NCBI GenBank assembly: GCA_945890485.1
Contig: CAMDCN010000002.1
Location: 124,001-188,000 of the forward strand
DNA: 64,000 nucleotides
Direction: 5' to 3'
Origin: Candidatus Sulfopaludibacter sp. SbA3
GTDB taxonomy: Bacteria; Acidobacteriota; Terriglobia; Bryobacterales; Bryobacteraceae
Shown here: in pieces, positions 49,270 to 57,972 of the stretch
How positions within the stretch are numbered: position 1 is the first letter of the stretch
Layout: each line of letters begins with the position of its first letter
Translations under genes and position numbers: made by a program
Notes under the pieces: model-generated
What the model was told of the DNA's origin: nothing
What the model saw: the letters and a program-made list of their open reading frames with translations, nothing else
The model's database searches: none

Positions 49270-51803
49270 CGCCTCCGCTGAGCACCGAAGAGCAGCGACA
49301 GGCCGCCGCGGCTTTTGAGGAGTGGGCGGAGCTTGCGCCCGGAGAGCGAGCGGTGCGATTGGCGTCCTTGAGCGAGCGGGTACGGGCCGAAGTGGAATCA
49401 CTTCTGGCGGCGGAAGCGAAGGCGGACGGATTCCTGGAAACTCCTCTGCTACAGGCTCGACGGCTGGGGCCAGGGCAGCGGCTGGGCGTTTGGCTGCTGC
49501 AGGAGGTTCTGGGGCAGGGCGGGATGAGCGTGGTGCATCACGCCGAGCGGATGGAAGGCGGATACACGCAGCGGGCGGCGATCAAACTCATCGCGCTGCC
49601 GGCGCTATTGCCGGAGGAGTTGCAGCGGCAGATTCTGAGCCGGTTCGAGAGCGAACGGCAGATCATCGCGAAGCTGGAGCATCCGAATATCTGCCGCTTG
49701 CTCGATGGGGGGATCTCGGACGAGGGCGTTCCGTATTTGGTTTTGGAGTATGTCGAAGGCGTCGATCTGGTAACGTACGGCGCGAAGCAGCCGATGCGGG
49801 AGCGCGTCCGGCTGATGGCGGACGTGGCGCGGGTGGTGCACTTCGCGCACCAGCGTCTGCTGGTGCATCGGGACTTGAAGCCATCGAACATTTTGGTGAC
49901 CGCGGAAGGAACGGTGAAGCTGTTGGACTTCGGCATCGCCAAACCGCTCGACCCCGGCGAGTGGGGGCTGCCGGGCGACCGGACGGCTACGTTGTTCCGG
50001 GCCGCGACACCAGCCTACGCGAGCCCCGAACAGATGGGCGGCGGGGCGGTGACGACGGCGGCGGATTTGTATTCTCTCGGCGTGGTGTGGCGGGAACTGG
50101 CTGGGGCGGAGGCGGACGAGGATTTGCGGGCAATTGCCGCCAAGGCGACACGGGAGGAGCCGGAGCAGCGGTACGAATCAGCGGCAGAGATGGCTCTGGA
50201 TCTGGAGCGGTGGCTGAGCGGATTGCCCGTGGCGGCGCGGCAGGGGAACTGGCGGTACCTGGCAGGCAAGTTTATCCGGCGGAATCGCGTGGCCGTGGGG
50301 GCAGGGGCGCTGGCGGCGCTGATGCTGGTGGCGTTCGCCGCGGTGACATATCAGCAGAAGCGGCAAGTGGAGGAGGAGCGGCAGCGCGCCGAAACGGTGG
50401 CGGGATTTTTGCGCGGGTTGTTCCGGGCGTCGGATCCGGAACAGAACCAGGGCAATCGGGTGACGACGCGGGAGCTGCTGGACGCGGGAGCACGGCGGAT
50501 TCGGGAGTCGCAGATGGAAGAAGCGACACGGCTGGATCTGCTGGAGACCATGGCGGAGGCATACTTCGGCTTGGGCTTGTACGAGAAGGCCAACGCGTTG
50601 TTCGCCGAAATGGCGGAGACGTATGCGGCGCAAGGCGAAGCTGAACGCGCCAGCAACGCGTATGGGTATCTGGCTGAGGGGCAGAGCCAGATGGGGCAGA
50701 CCGCGGCGGCGACGGCGAGTGGCGAGAAGGCGGTCGCCTTTGCTCGCGGGCGGCGGCCGGGAGTGTTGGCCGGGGCGCTGGAGCATCAATGTCTGGCGCT
50801 GCATCAGGCGGCGAAAGTGGCCGCCGCCGTGTCAGCCTGCCGGGAGGCAGCGGTGCTGTTGCCGGCTAGCGGCCTTGATAGCCAGGCCCGCGCCCGGATT
50901 CTCCGGAGCTATGGGATGACGCTGGGGGATAGCAATGAGTATGCGAGCGCGGAGACGGCGTATCGGGAGTCTCTGACGCTGGCGCGGAGCGGCGGCCAAG
51001 CGACGACGATTGCCGAAACGCTGGAGGCGTTGGGAAGCCTGTACTTCCGGCAGGGACGGTTTCCGGAAAGCGAGGCCGCGTTCCGGGAAGCGTTGGCACT
51101 GCAGCGGAAACTCTATCCGGAGGGCCACGCGAAGCTTGCGCGGACGCTGAACAATCTGGCTAACACCGTGGGAAGTTTGAAGCGGTTCGATGAGGCAGGC
51201 AAAGCGTACCGGGAGGCGCACGCGCTCTACGCGAAGTTTCTGGGCGAGGATAGCCGCGAGCTGTTGGTTTCGATTTCCAACTACGCCGTGGCGCAGCAGG
51301 CGGCCGGAGACTTGAACGCGGCCGGGGAGACGTTGCAGTTTCTGAAGGAAAAACAACTGCAGTTGGCAGGACGCGAAAGCCTGACGTACCAACGGGTGCT
51401 GGTGAAGTTGGCTTCCGTCCGGTTGGAGCAGGAGCGGTATCCGGAGGCAGCGGACTTGGCCCGGGAAGCCGTGGCCGGGCTGGACAAGCAGTTGCCGCCC
51501 CCGCGGATCGAACGGGGCTACAGCCGGGTGATCCTGGCCGCAGCGCAGGTGGAGCTGGCGCGTGGACGGGAGGCGCTAGAGACAGCGCGGGCCGGCCGCG
51601 AGTTGGTGGCCGGGGTCATGAAGCCGACGCACTGGATGAGCCAATTTGCGGAGTCCGCAGTGGGTGCGGCTTTGGCGTGCGCGGGGCAGAAGGCGGAGGC
51701 TCGGCGGACGTTGGAACCGCTGCAGGCGCTCTTTGAGAAGAACCGGGCGGGGGGATGGCGGGCGGAATGGGTGAAGCGTTGGACGAAGAGGGCTCAACAA
51801 TGA
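49266..51803 (+). CDS. Second membrane Ser/Thr protein kinase with TPR C-terminal domain
   Basis: 845 residues from a GTG overlapping the sigma stop. N-terminal helical module (about 1-55; EEWAELAPGERAVRLASL), kinase domain about 74-330 with VLGQGGMSVVHHA, AAIKLI, VHRDLKPSN, LLDFGIAK and YASPEQMGG. A TM helix (about 345-362) is followed by an extracytoplasmic region of at least eight TPR-like units (AETAYRESLTLARSGG, SEAAFREALALQRKLYPEGHAKLART, AGKAYREAHALYAKFLG). It is paired with the second sigma factor. Its C-terminal repeats are regular TPRs, unlike the looser repeats of the first kinase. The DUF4105 gene follows by ATGA overlap. Confidence 0.9.
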   Translation: MTPPLSTEEQRQAAAAFEEWAELAPGERAVRLASLSERVRAEVESLLAAEAKADGFLETPLLQARRLGPGQRLGVWLLQEVLGQGGMSVVHHAERMEGGYTQRAAIKLIALPALLPEELQRQILSRFESERQIIAKLEHPNICRLLDGGISDEGVPYLVLEYVEGVDLVTYGAKQPMRERVRLMADVARVVHFAHQRLLVHRDLKPSNILVTAEGTVKLLDFGIAKPLDPGEWGLPGDRTATLFRAATPAYASPEQMGGGAVTTAADLYSLGVVWRELAGAEADEDLRAIAAKATREEPEQRYESAAEMALDLERWLSGLPVAARQGNWRYLAGKFIRRNRVAVGAGALAALMLVAFAAVTYQQKRQVEEERQRAETVAGFLRGLFRASDPEQNQGNRVTTRELLDAGARRIRESQMEEATRLDLLETMAEAYFGLGLYEKANALFAEMAETYAAQGEAERASNAYGYLAEGQSQMGQTAAATASGEKAVAFARGRRPGVLAGALEHQCLALHQAAKVAAAVSACREAAVLLPASGLDSQARARILRSYGMTLGDSNEYASAETAYRESLTLARSGGQATTIAETLEALGSLYFRQGRFPESEAAFREALALQRKLYPEGHAKLARTLNNLANTVGSLKRFDEAGKAYREAHALYAKFLGEDSRELLVSISNYAVAQQAAGDLNAAGETLQFLKEKQLQLAGRESLTYQRVLVKLASVRLEQERYPEAADLAREAVAGLDKQLPPPRIERGYSRVILAAAQVELARGREALETARAGRELVAGVMKPTHWMSQFAESAVGAALACAGQKAEARRTLEPLQALFEKNRAGGWRAEWVKRWTKRAQQ

Positions 51804-52624
51804 AGATTCGACTTGGGTTGGCAGTTCTGGTGATTGCCGCCGGGGCATGGTGGGTGAGCCGGGTACCGTCGAACGACCGGAACTGGCAGCCGGACGTGGC
51901 GCAGACGGCGTGGGCGGAAGTGGACGGCGATACGGTGCGGCTGCACAATGTGCGGAATTTCCACTACCGGACGGAGACGGACTTCGACGCGCGCTGGGAG
52001 GACCGGACGGTGAAGATCAGCGACCTGAAGGGAGTCGACCTCTTCGTTTCGCACTGGGGATCGCCGTGGATTGCGCATGCGTTGGTGAGCTTCGACTTTG
52101 GACCGGGAGGGTACCTGACGGCCTCGGTGGAGGCGCGGAAGGAGGTGGGCGAGAGCTACTCGGCAATCTGGGGGTTCTTTCGGCAGTACGAGCGGATCTT
52201 CCTCCTGGCCGATGAGCGGGACGTGATCCGGCTGCGGACGAATATTCGGACGGATGAGGAGGTGCGGCTGTACCGGACGCGGTTGACGCGGGCGGATACG
52301 GAGGCGCTGTTTCGGGAGTATCTCGGCTGGATGAATTCTTCGCGACAGCAGGCGGAATGGTACAACGCGCTGACGGCGAACTGCACGAGTTCGTTTACGG
52401 ACTTTCTGGTGGCGCGGGGCATAGGCGGGGTGGCGCGGTGGGATTGGCGCCAAATTGCGAACGGGAAGGGCGAGGAGATGCTGTATGAATTGGGCAATTT
52501 TGAGGCAGCTGGGTTGAGTTTTGCGGAATTACAGACGAAGAGCCTGATCAACAGCCGGGCGAGGGCCGCGGACGGTTCGGCGGACTTCTCGCGTCGAATT
52601 CGCGAGGGAATACCTGGTTTCTAA
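51800..52624 (+). CDS. DUF4105 (Lnb N-terminal-like) secreted/membrane-anchored protein
   Basis: 274 residues. An N-terminal hydrophobic helix (about 4-18) is followed by the DUF4105 core. The possible thiol-hydrolase residues are His in LFVSHWGSPWIAHALVSF (about 88-105) and Cys in NALTANCTSSFTDFL (about 190-204). The fold resembles papain-like amidases that act on N-acyl groups or lipids; the function is not established for most bacterial members. It is coupled to the second kinase gene by four-base overlap, so it may be an effector or target of the kinase/sigma module. Confidence 0.82.
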   Translation: MKIRLGLAVLVIAAGAWWVSRVPSNDRNWQPDVAQTAWAEVDGDTVRLHNVRNFHYRTETDFDARWEDRTVKISDLKGVDLFVSHWGSPWIAHALVSFDFGPGGYLTASVEARKEVGESYSAIWGFFRQYERIFLLADERDVIRLRTNIRTDEEVRLYRTRLTRADTEALFREYLGWMNSSRQQAEWYNALTANCTSSFTDFLVARGIGGVARWDWRQIANGKGEEMLYELGNFEAAGLSFAELQTKSLINSRARAADGSADFSRRIREGIPGF

Positions 52625-52633
52625 CCGGATTGT

Positions 52634-52662
52634 CAGCGGTTGCTGATCGTTGTGTAACGATC
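52634..52662. promoter_or_regulatory. Two abutting small inverted repeats before the second TonB-dependent receptor
   Basis: CAGC-GGTT-GCTG at 52634-52645 and GATCGTT-GTGT-AACGATC at 52645-52662, in the 58-base space between the DUF4105 gene and the receptor. The second is a perfect 7-bp stem with a 4-base loop. No U-tract follows, so it is more likely an operator or RNA structure than a simple terminator. Confidence 0.4.
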
Positions 52663-52682
52663 GGCTGTCTACGCTGGCCGGT

Positions 52683-55520
52683 ATGAAGCTGATTGGATTT
52701 CTGCTTGTTCCGCTGGGTCTGTGGGCGCAATCGAACGCGACGGACGCGGCATTGAACGGATATGTGCGAGACGAATCCGGGGCGTCGGTGCCGGCGGCGA
52801 AGGTGACCGCGCGAAACTTGGCGACGAACGCGGAGGTGGTGGGTGCGTCGAACCAGGAAGGCTACTTCCGGTTTCCATTGCTGCGCGTGGGCGAGTACGA
52901 GCTGCGGGCTTCGGCCGCGGGATTTTCGGAGTATCAGCAGACGGGCATCCGGCTGACGGTGGGCCAGCAGGGGCGCATCGACATTACGTTGAAAGTGGGA
53001 TCGTCGGCCGAGAGCGTAACCGTGAATGCGGACGCCGCACTGGTGACGGTGGGCGACGTGGCGCAGGGCGAAGTGCTGAACGAACGAGCAGTGCGGACGC
53101 TGCCGATCACTTCGCGGAATGTCTACAATTTTCATTTGTTGGGGCCGGGCGTGAAAGGGATTCCGTCGACGGGCTTCGGCACGACGCAGTTCACCTTTGG
53201 CGGCCACAACCGCTCTACGTGGACGGTCGATGGCCTCGACAACTCCCAACGGCGGACCAACCGCCAGATCCGGCTCGTGATCTCAACGCCGGAATCGGTG
53301 CAGGAGATGCAGGTGCTTTCGGGGGCGTATAGCGCCGAGTTTGGCCGCGCGGCGGGCGGGATTATCAACGTGATCAGCCGCTCCGGAACGAACGAACTCC
53401 ACGGCTCCGGCATGGGGCTCTACCGGCCGAACGCGACTTCGGCGCGCGCCCCCTTGGCCGCACGGAAAGCGGAGCAGACCTGGTGGATGGTGGCCGGCAA
53501 TCTCTCTGGCACGCTCAAGAAAGACAAACTCTTTTTCTTCATCAACGATGAGTTCAACCCGCTGAAGACGCCGCAGCCGGTGACGATTCTGCCGGCCAAC
53601 GCGCAGGCGCTGGGACTGGCCGCTGCCGACCTTGTGGACTCGCCCTTCGGCGAAACCTTCCACACGCCCAGTGCTAAGTTGAACTTCAATTTGAACTCGA
53701 AGAACAGCGGCTTCCTGCGCTACAACCGGTTCACCAACGACCAGCCGGGCGGCGGCGGCGGGCTAACGGCCATCAGCCGGAGCTTGACGTTCGAGGACCG
53801 CATGAACGGCGGTGCCGGACAGTTGGCGACCGTGATTTCGCCGACATTGCTGAACGAACTGCGCTTCGGCATCAACCGGCGAGCGGAGACGCGAAACACC
53901 TACGTGCCGGGGCAAGCAAACGGCGCGCAGATCAACATTACCGGCGTGGCAAACTTTGGCGTGAACCCGCTGGCCGGTTCGGCTAGCGTCGAGACTTCGA
54001 CGCAGATCATTGACAACCTAACCTGGTCGGTTGGACGGCACACGGTGAAGGCCGGGGTGGACTTTCAATCGACAGGCTTCCAGATCACGAGCGCGTTGAA
54101 TCGGCTGTTCACGTTCGGCGGGCTGTCGGCGACGCCGGCGCGGCCGGCGGTGACGCCGCTGGACCAATACCTGCGGACGGTGGCGGGGACGATTGACCCG
54201 GCAACTTCGCGCCCGTACACCTACACCCAACTGGCCCAGCAGTTGGGCGAGAACTCGGTGCCGCTGCGATATCACTTCGTGAACTTCTTCCTCCAAGATG
54301 AGTTCCGGATCTCACCCCGGCTGACATTGAACTTCGGATTACGGTACGAAGCGGTGTTGAATCCCGTGCTGGATGAACAGGCGCCGTTTGCTTTGTCCCA
54401 ACGGGTGAACAACGATATGAATAATTGGGCTCCGCGGTTTGGGTTCTCGTGGTCGCCGTTCCAGGACGGGAAGACGGTGGTGCGCGGCGGCTATGGGATC
54501 TTCTTTGATAACCCGAGCTTGGGGACGAGTGCGACGGGCGCGCTGGTGAACGGCCGGCGGGTGCTGAGCTACACGATTCCGGGGACGGACGCTCGGTCGC
54601 CGGTATTTCCAAACCTGCTGGCTTCGGCCGATCCAACATTTCAGACGCCGCCCAGCATTACGGCGTTTGCCCCGGATTACCAGGTGATGTACGGGCACAA
54701 CGGCAGCTTACAGATTCAACGGCAGGTGTTGAAAGACTTGGCGGTGAACGCGCAGTACAGCTACTGGGGGCATCGGTTTGCGCCATATTCGCGGGACATC
54801 AACCTGAGCACGCCAGTAAGCTTCCTGGCCGACGGGCGGCCCGTCTACCGCGGCACCGCCGGGCGGCCGGATTCCCGCTTCCGGGCGATCAATCTGATTG
54901 AGTCCGGGGCAAACAACAACTACCATGGATTGGATTTCACCCTGACGAAGCGATTCAGCGCTGGCTTGCAGCTATCAAGCACCTGGAGCTGGTCGCATGC
55001 CATCTCCGATGGCAACCTCGAAGGGGGAGCGCTGATGGATCCGTCGCTGCGGAGCCGGGATAGGGGAAACTCCAATGCCGACGTCCGACACAACTGGGTG
55101 ATGCAAGGTTTGTGGTCCCCGACGTTCCAAGCCGACGGGATGAAATGGTTCAACGGGTTTGAGATTTCGTCGGTGGTGTTCTTCAACTCGGGCTACATGA
55201 TCAATCCGCTGGCGGGCACGGACCTGAATAACGACCTGGTGCTGAACGACCGGTTGCCCTTCCGGGCGCGGAACTCGTTTAACGGACCGAGCTTCTTCCA
55301 GACGGATCTACGACTGACGCGGCGGATCAAGATTGCGGAACGGCAGACGCTCGAGCTGATCGCCGAGAGCGAGAACTTGACCAACCATCTGAACGCCAGT
55401 TGCTCCATCGCGGGCTGCACCGGCGCAGTGGTCAATCGGGATGGCGCGGCGGACTTCGGACGGATCACGGGCACGCGCGCGGGACGCAACTTCCAGTTCG
55501 GAATGAGGTATGCGTTCTGA
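52683..55520 (+). CDS. Second Oar-like TonB-dependent receptor
   Basis: 945 residues from the ATG at 52683. Signal peptide (1-15), CarboxypepD_reg-like domain (about 20-105; LNGYVRDESGASVPAAKV), plug region (about 110-240; HNRSTWTVDGLDNSQRRTN) and a β-barrel ending in FGMRYAF. It is shorter than the receptor at 6438-10031 and only distantly related along the barrel. It belongs to the expanded acidobacterial family for complex ligands. The nuclease-like gene starts in the last base of its stop, so it may import or process a nucleic-acid- or phospholipid-derived ligand. Confidence 0.9.
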   Translation: MKLIGFLLVPLGLWAQSNATDAALNGYVRDESGASVPAAKVTARNLATNAEVVGASNQEGYFRFPLLRVGEYELRASAAGFSEYQQTGIRLTVGQQGRIDITLKVGSSAESVTVNADAALVTVGDVAQGEVLNERAVRTLPITSRNVYNFHLLGPGVKGIPSTGFGTTQFTFGGHNRSTWTVDGLDNSQRRTNRQIRLVISTPESVQEMQVLSGAYSAEFGRAAGGIINVISRSGTNELHGSGMGLYRPNATSARAPLAARKAEQTWWMVAGNLSGTLKKDKLFFFINDEFNPLKTPQPVTILPANAQALGLAAADLVDSPFGETFHTPSAKLNFNLNSKNSGFLRYNRFTNDQPGGGGGLTAISRSLTFEDRMNGGAGQLATVISPTLLNELRFGINRRAETRNTYVPGQANGAQINITGVANFGVNPLAGSASVETSTQIIDNLTWSVGRHTVKAGVDFQSTGFQITSALNRLFTFGGLSATPARPAVTPLDQYLRTVAGTIDPATSRPYTYTQLAQQLGENSVPLRYHFVNFFLQDEFRISPRLTLNFGLRYEAVLNPVLDEQAPFALSQRVNNDMNNWAPRFGFSWSPFQDGKTVVRGGYGIFFDNPSLGTSATGALVNGRRVLSYTIPGTDARSPVFPNLLASADPTFQTPPSITAFAPDYQVMYGHNGSLQIQRQVLKDLAVNAQYSYWGHRFAPYSRDINLSTPVSFLADGRPVYRGTAGRPDSRFRAINLIESGANNNYHGLDFTLTKRFSAGLQLSSTWSWSHAISDGNLEGGALMDPSLRSRDRGNSNADVRHNWVMQGLWSPTFQADGMKWFNGFEISSVVFFNSGYMINPLAGTDLNNDLVLNDRLPFRARNSFNGPSFFQTDLRLTRRIKIAERQTLELIAESENLTNHLNASCSIAGCTGAVVNRDGAADFGRITGTRAGRNFQFGMRYAF

Positions 55521-56503
55521 TGCGGACCCTGATCGTTTTCGTACTGGCGGCGGCTTCAGCCTTGGGCTGGGGCCTCCGCGGCCATCAGGCCATTAACCGG
55601 GCGGCGGTACTTAGCCTGCCCGACGACGGCCCGTCGTTCCTGCGGGCTCATGAAGATTGGATCGCCTATCTGGCGATCATTCCCGACAGTTGGCGGAGCC
55701 CGTCGGAACCGGCGTTGAAGATTCTGGAGGATCCGAATCACGGCTGGTTCAAAGAGCAATTCGCGATGTTACCTTCGATTCCGCGGTCGCGGTATGAGTT
55801 CGTCCTCGCGCTTTATGAGGCGCAGAAGAAACAGAAGCCGGAAGAGGGCAAGCTGACAAATGTGCGGTGGACGGGTACGCTGCCCTACGCCGCGCAGGAG
55901 AACTTCGAACGGATGCGGGCGGCGATGCGCCGGTACCGCGCGATGAAAGCGGGCGGGCAGGACACGAAGTTCGTCGAGCTTGAGATCGCTGGTTACATGG
56001 GCCGCCTGGGCCACTACACGGGTGACGGCGCGCAACCGTTGCACGACACGATTCATCACGATGGTTGGAGCGGCCTGAATCCGAAGGACTACACGCGGGA
56101 GCCGCGGATCCACGGGCGGATGGAATCAAAGTACGTCGATCTGATCGCTGTGAAGACGGAGGACGTGCTGAAAGAGGTTGCCAAGCCGAAGCGGCTCGCC
56201 GATCCGTTCGCCGCGATCTTGGCGCATCTGGACCTGGCGTCGTCGTACGTCGAAGAGGTGTACCAATTGGACAAGGCCGGCGCCTGGGCGGACAAGGACC
56301 ACAAGCGGGCGAGAGACCTGGTGCATGAGCGGCTGGCGTCTGGCGCGGCGCTGCTGCGGGACTTGGCGTACACTGCGTGGGTGGAAAGCGATCAGCCGTT
56401 CCGGTTCAGCCGGGGGAACAATCCTATCGACCCCAACGGTCCGGCGTATAACCCGGCGACGGGTTCGGCGCCTCCCGGGCCGCCGGTGGTGATTCAGAAA
56501 TGA
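55520..56503 (+). CDS. Zinc-dependent S1/P1-type nuclease or phospholipase C family protein
   Basis: 327 residues. Signal peptide (1-16) leaves a mature N-terminus beginning near WGLRGHQAINRAA, where the Trp and His are zinc ligands in the S1/P1-nuclease and phospholipase C fold. Further ligands lie in MGRLGHYTGDGAQPLHDTIHH (about 156-176: His, Asp, His). Members are secreted trinuclear-zinc phosphodiesterases. The C-terminal 30 residues are Pro-rich and likely flexible. It is translationally coupled to the receptor gene before it and to the DUF218 gene after it (ATGA). Confidence 0.85.
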   Translation: MRTLIVFVLAAASALGWGLRGHQAINRAAVLSLPDDGPSFLRAHEDWIAYLAIIPDSWRSPSEPALKILEDPNHGWFKEQFAMLPSIPRSRYEFVLALYEAQKKQKPEEGKLTNVRWTGTLPYAAQENFERMRAAMRRYRAMKAGGQDTKFVELEIAGYMGRLGHYTGDGAQPLHDTIHHDGWSGLNPKDYTREPRIHGRMESKYVDLIAVKTEDVLKEVAKPKRLADPFAAILAHLDLASSYVEEVYQLDKAGAWADKDHKRARDLVHERLASGAALLRDLAYTAWVESDQPFRFSRGNNPIDPNGPAYNPATGSAPPGPPVVIQK

Positions 56504-57648
56504 GGCTGCTCGGCGCGCTGCTCTTGCCGCTGCTGCTGGCGGGACAGCCGGCGCGGCGGCCATTGGAATTGCGATCTCCGGTGCAGGACAAGGTGTTCTA
56601 CGTTCTGTCGGCACTGGAGCGGGCCCCCGTCAAGGACCCCCGTCTGGAGGTGATCGCGGAACGGAAGCGGGCGGCGTTGCAGCAGCCCGGGAACATCGTC
56701 GAAGCCATGCGGTGGACTCCGGAGGAGATTGCGACAGTCAGCGCGGCGCTTGGGGGCGTGAGCCGTCTGGACAACACTCTTCGCGCGACCGGCCTTTACC
56801 AACGGGACCCACTTCTGCCGTCGGCTTGGGAAGGCGCGGCGGCGGGGATGAACCGGATCTTCGATGTGTATGGTCTGGGTAAAGCGCCGCGGTATCCCGC
56901 AATTGATTCGGTTTCCTTCGATGTGAAGTCGCCGAACTATGCGCGGATGCAGGAGGTGATCCGGGCGGTGATGAGCGAGGAGCCCGATGGGCATCCGCAG
57001 TTCTTCCATGCGCCGATGCGGTTTGCCCTGGAGTTGCTGCGAGCAAACTGGCGCGACGAAACAGGCCGGTTTGAGCCGATGGAGCGCGGCGAGAACCGGG
57101 CGGCGTACGAACGGGCGAAGACGATGGATTGGAGCCGGTACAAGTACTCGGCTATCGTCGTGCCCGGGTCCGGGACCGACCGTCCGGGGCAGGCGATGTC
57201 GCCGTGGGGCAAGGCGCGCGTAACGTTGGCGGCACGGCGGTACAAGGCGGGGTTGGCCCCGTTTCTGATTGTTTCCGGCGGCTATGTACACCCGGCACAG
57301 ACGCCATATTGCGAGGCGCTGGAGATGAAGAAGGCTCTCATGGCCGAGTATGGAATTCCAGCCGAGGCGATCCTGATTGAGCCGCACGCGCGGCATACGA
57401 CAACCAACATCCGAAACGCGGCCCGGTTGCTGTGGCGCTATGGATTCCCTTGGGAGAAGACAGCGCTGATTACGACCGACCAGGGGCAGAGCGCCTACAT
57501 TGAAGCCCCAGCGTTTGCCCAACGCTGCCGCACCGAGATTGGCCATGTGCCGTATGAGGGCCTAAGGCGGATCTCTCAGTTTGATCTGGAGTTCCGGCCT
57601 CGTTTAGATGCATTACAAACGGACCCGCTCGAACCGCTGGACCCTTAG
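56500..57648 (+). CDS. DUF218 (YdcF/SanA/ElyC-like) secreted protein
   Basis: 382 residues with a signal peptide (1-15). An N-terminal helical extension (about 20-215) is followed by the DUF218 α/β domain (about 220-360; YSAIVVPGSGTD, FLIVSGGYVHP, EPHARHTTTNIRNAARLL). DUF218 proteins act in envelope biogenesis and vancomycin-sensitivity phenotypes; their chemistry is unresolved. Its start overlaps the nuclease-like gene by four bases. The last 14 codons are repeated 307 bases downstream in a decayed copy. Confidence 0.85.
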   Translation: MRLLGALLLPLLLAGQPARRPLELRSPVQDKVFYVLSALERAPVKDPRLEVIAERKRAALQQPGNIVEAMRWTPEEIATVSAALGGVSRLDNTLRATGLYQRDPLLPSAWEGAAAGMNRIFDVYGLGKAPRYPAIDSVSFDVKSPNYARMQEVIRAVMSEEPDGHPQFFHAPMRFALELLRANWRDETGRFEPMERGENRAAYERAKTMDWSRYKYSAIVVPGSGTDRPGQAMSPWGKARVTLAARRYKAGLAPFLIVSGGYVHPAQTPYCEALEMKKALMAEYGIPAEAILIEPHARHTTTNIRNAARLLWRYGFPWEKTALITTDQGQSAYIEAPAFAQRCRTEIGHVPYEGLRRISQFDLEFRPRLDALQTDPLEPLDP

Positions 57649-57650
57649 CG
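57602..57650 (+). repeat. Direct repeat, left copy (3' end of the DUF218 gene)
   Basis: 49 bases that recur at 57909-57957 with 42 matches (86%) by hand count. This copy encodes the last 14 residues of the DUF218 protein plus its stop. Confidence 0.8.
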
Positions 57651-57835
57651 CATACGGCAGAATGAGCCAGTCGATCCGGGCGGCTGCGTCAGGCCGCCAT
57701 TCGCTGACAAGACTCGGCGCAATGCCCGGAAGCCTCCGCGCAGACGCCGCACATGCGGCTGTGGAACGCCAGGCCAGTCAGCATGAAGGCCGCGCTTGTT
57801 TGGCGGATCGCCGAACAGGCTTTCAGTAAGCCGAT

Positions 57836-57955
57836 GTGCGGGAGGCAATTCTCGCGGCACTCCCTGGTCTGACTGGTCTACTGTTTTTCTTTGGCCATTA
57901 CGAAGTTTGTTTAGATGCGTTACAGCCGGACCCGCTCAAACGGCTGGACCCGTAA
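57836..57955 (+). pseudogene. Short open frame ending in a copy of the DUF218 C-terminus
   Basis: 39 codons from a GTG, with an in-frame stop just upstream. A hydrophobic stretch (ALPGLTGLLFFFGHY) is followed by CLDALQPDPLKRLDP, which mirrors LDALQTDPLEPLDP at the end of the DUF218 protein. It could be the remnant of a tandem duplicate that lost its body, or a small translated peptide. I favour the remnant. Confidence 0.4.
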
Positions 57956-57957
57956 CG
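57909..57957 (+). repeat. Direct repeat, right copy
   Basis: 86% identical over 49 bases to 57602-57650. It keeps the same reading frame and ends with a stop (TAA instead of TAG). Confidence 0.8.
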
Positions 57958-57972
57958 TATCCTGGAAGAGCG

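Larger units (their letters stand above)
57649..57972. other. 324-base intergenic region with decayed duplicate
   Basis: Contains two hairpin-like inverted repeats (GGCGGC...GCCGCC near 57681-57700; GCCGCA-CA-TGCGGC near 57747-57760), a short open frame at 57836-57955, and the right copy of a direct repeat. C and G are nearly balanced here, in contrast to the G-rich neighbours, which fits older non-coding sequence. I see no tRNA or known riboswitch. Confidence 0.5.
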
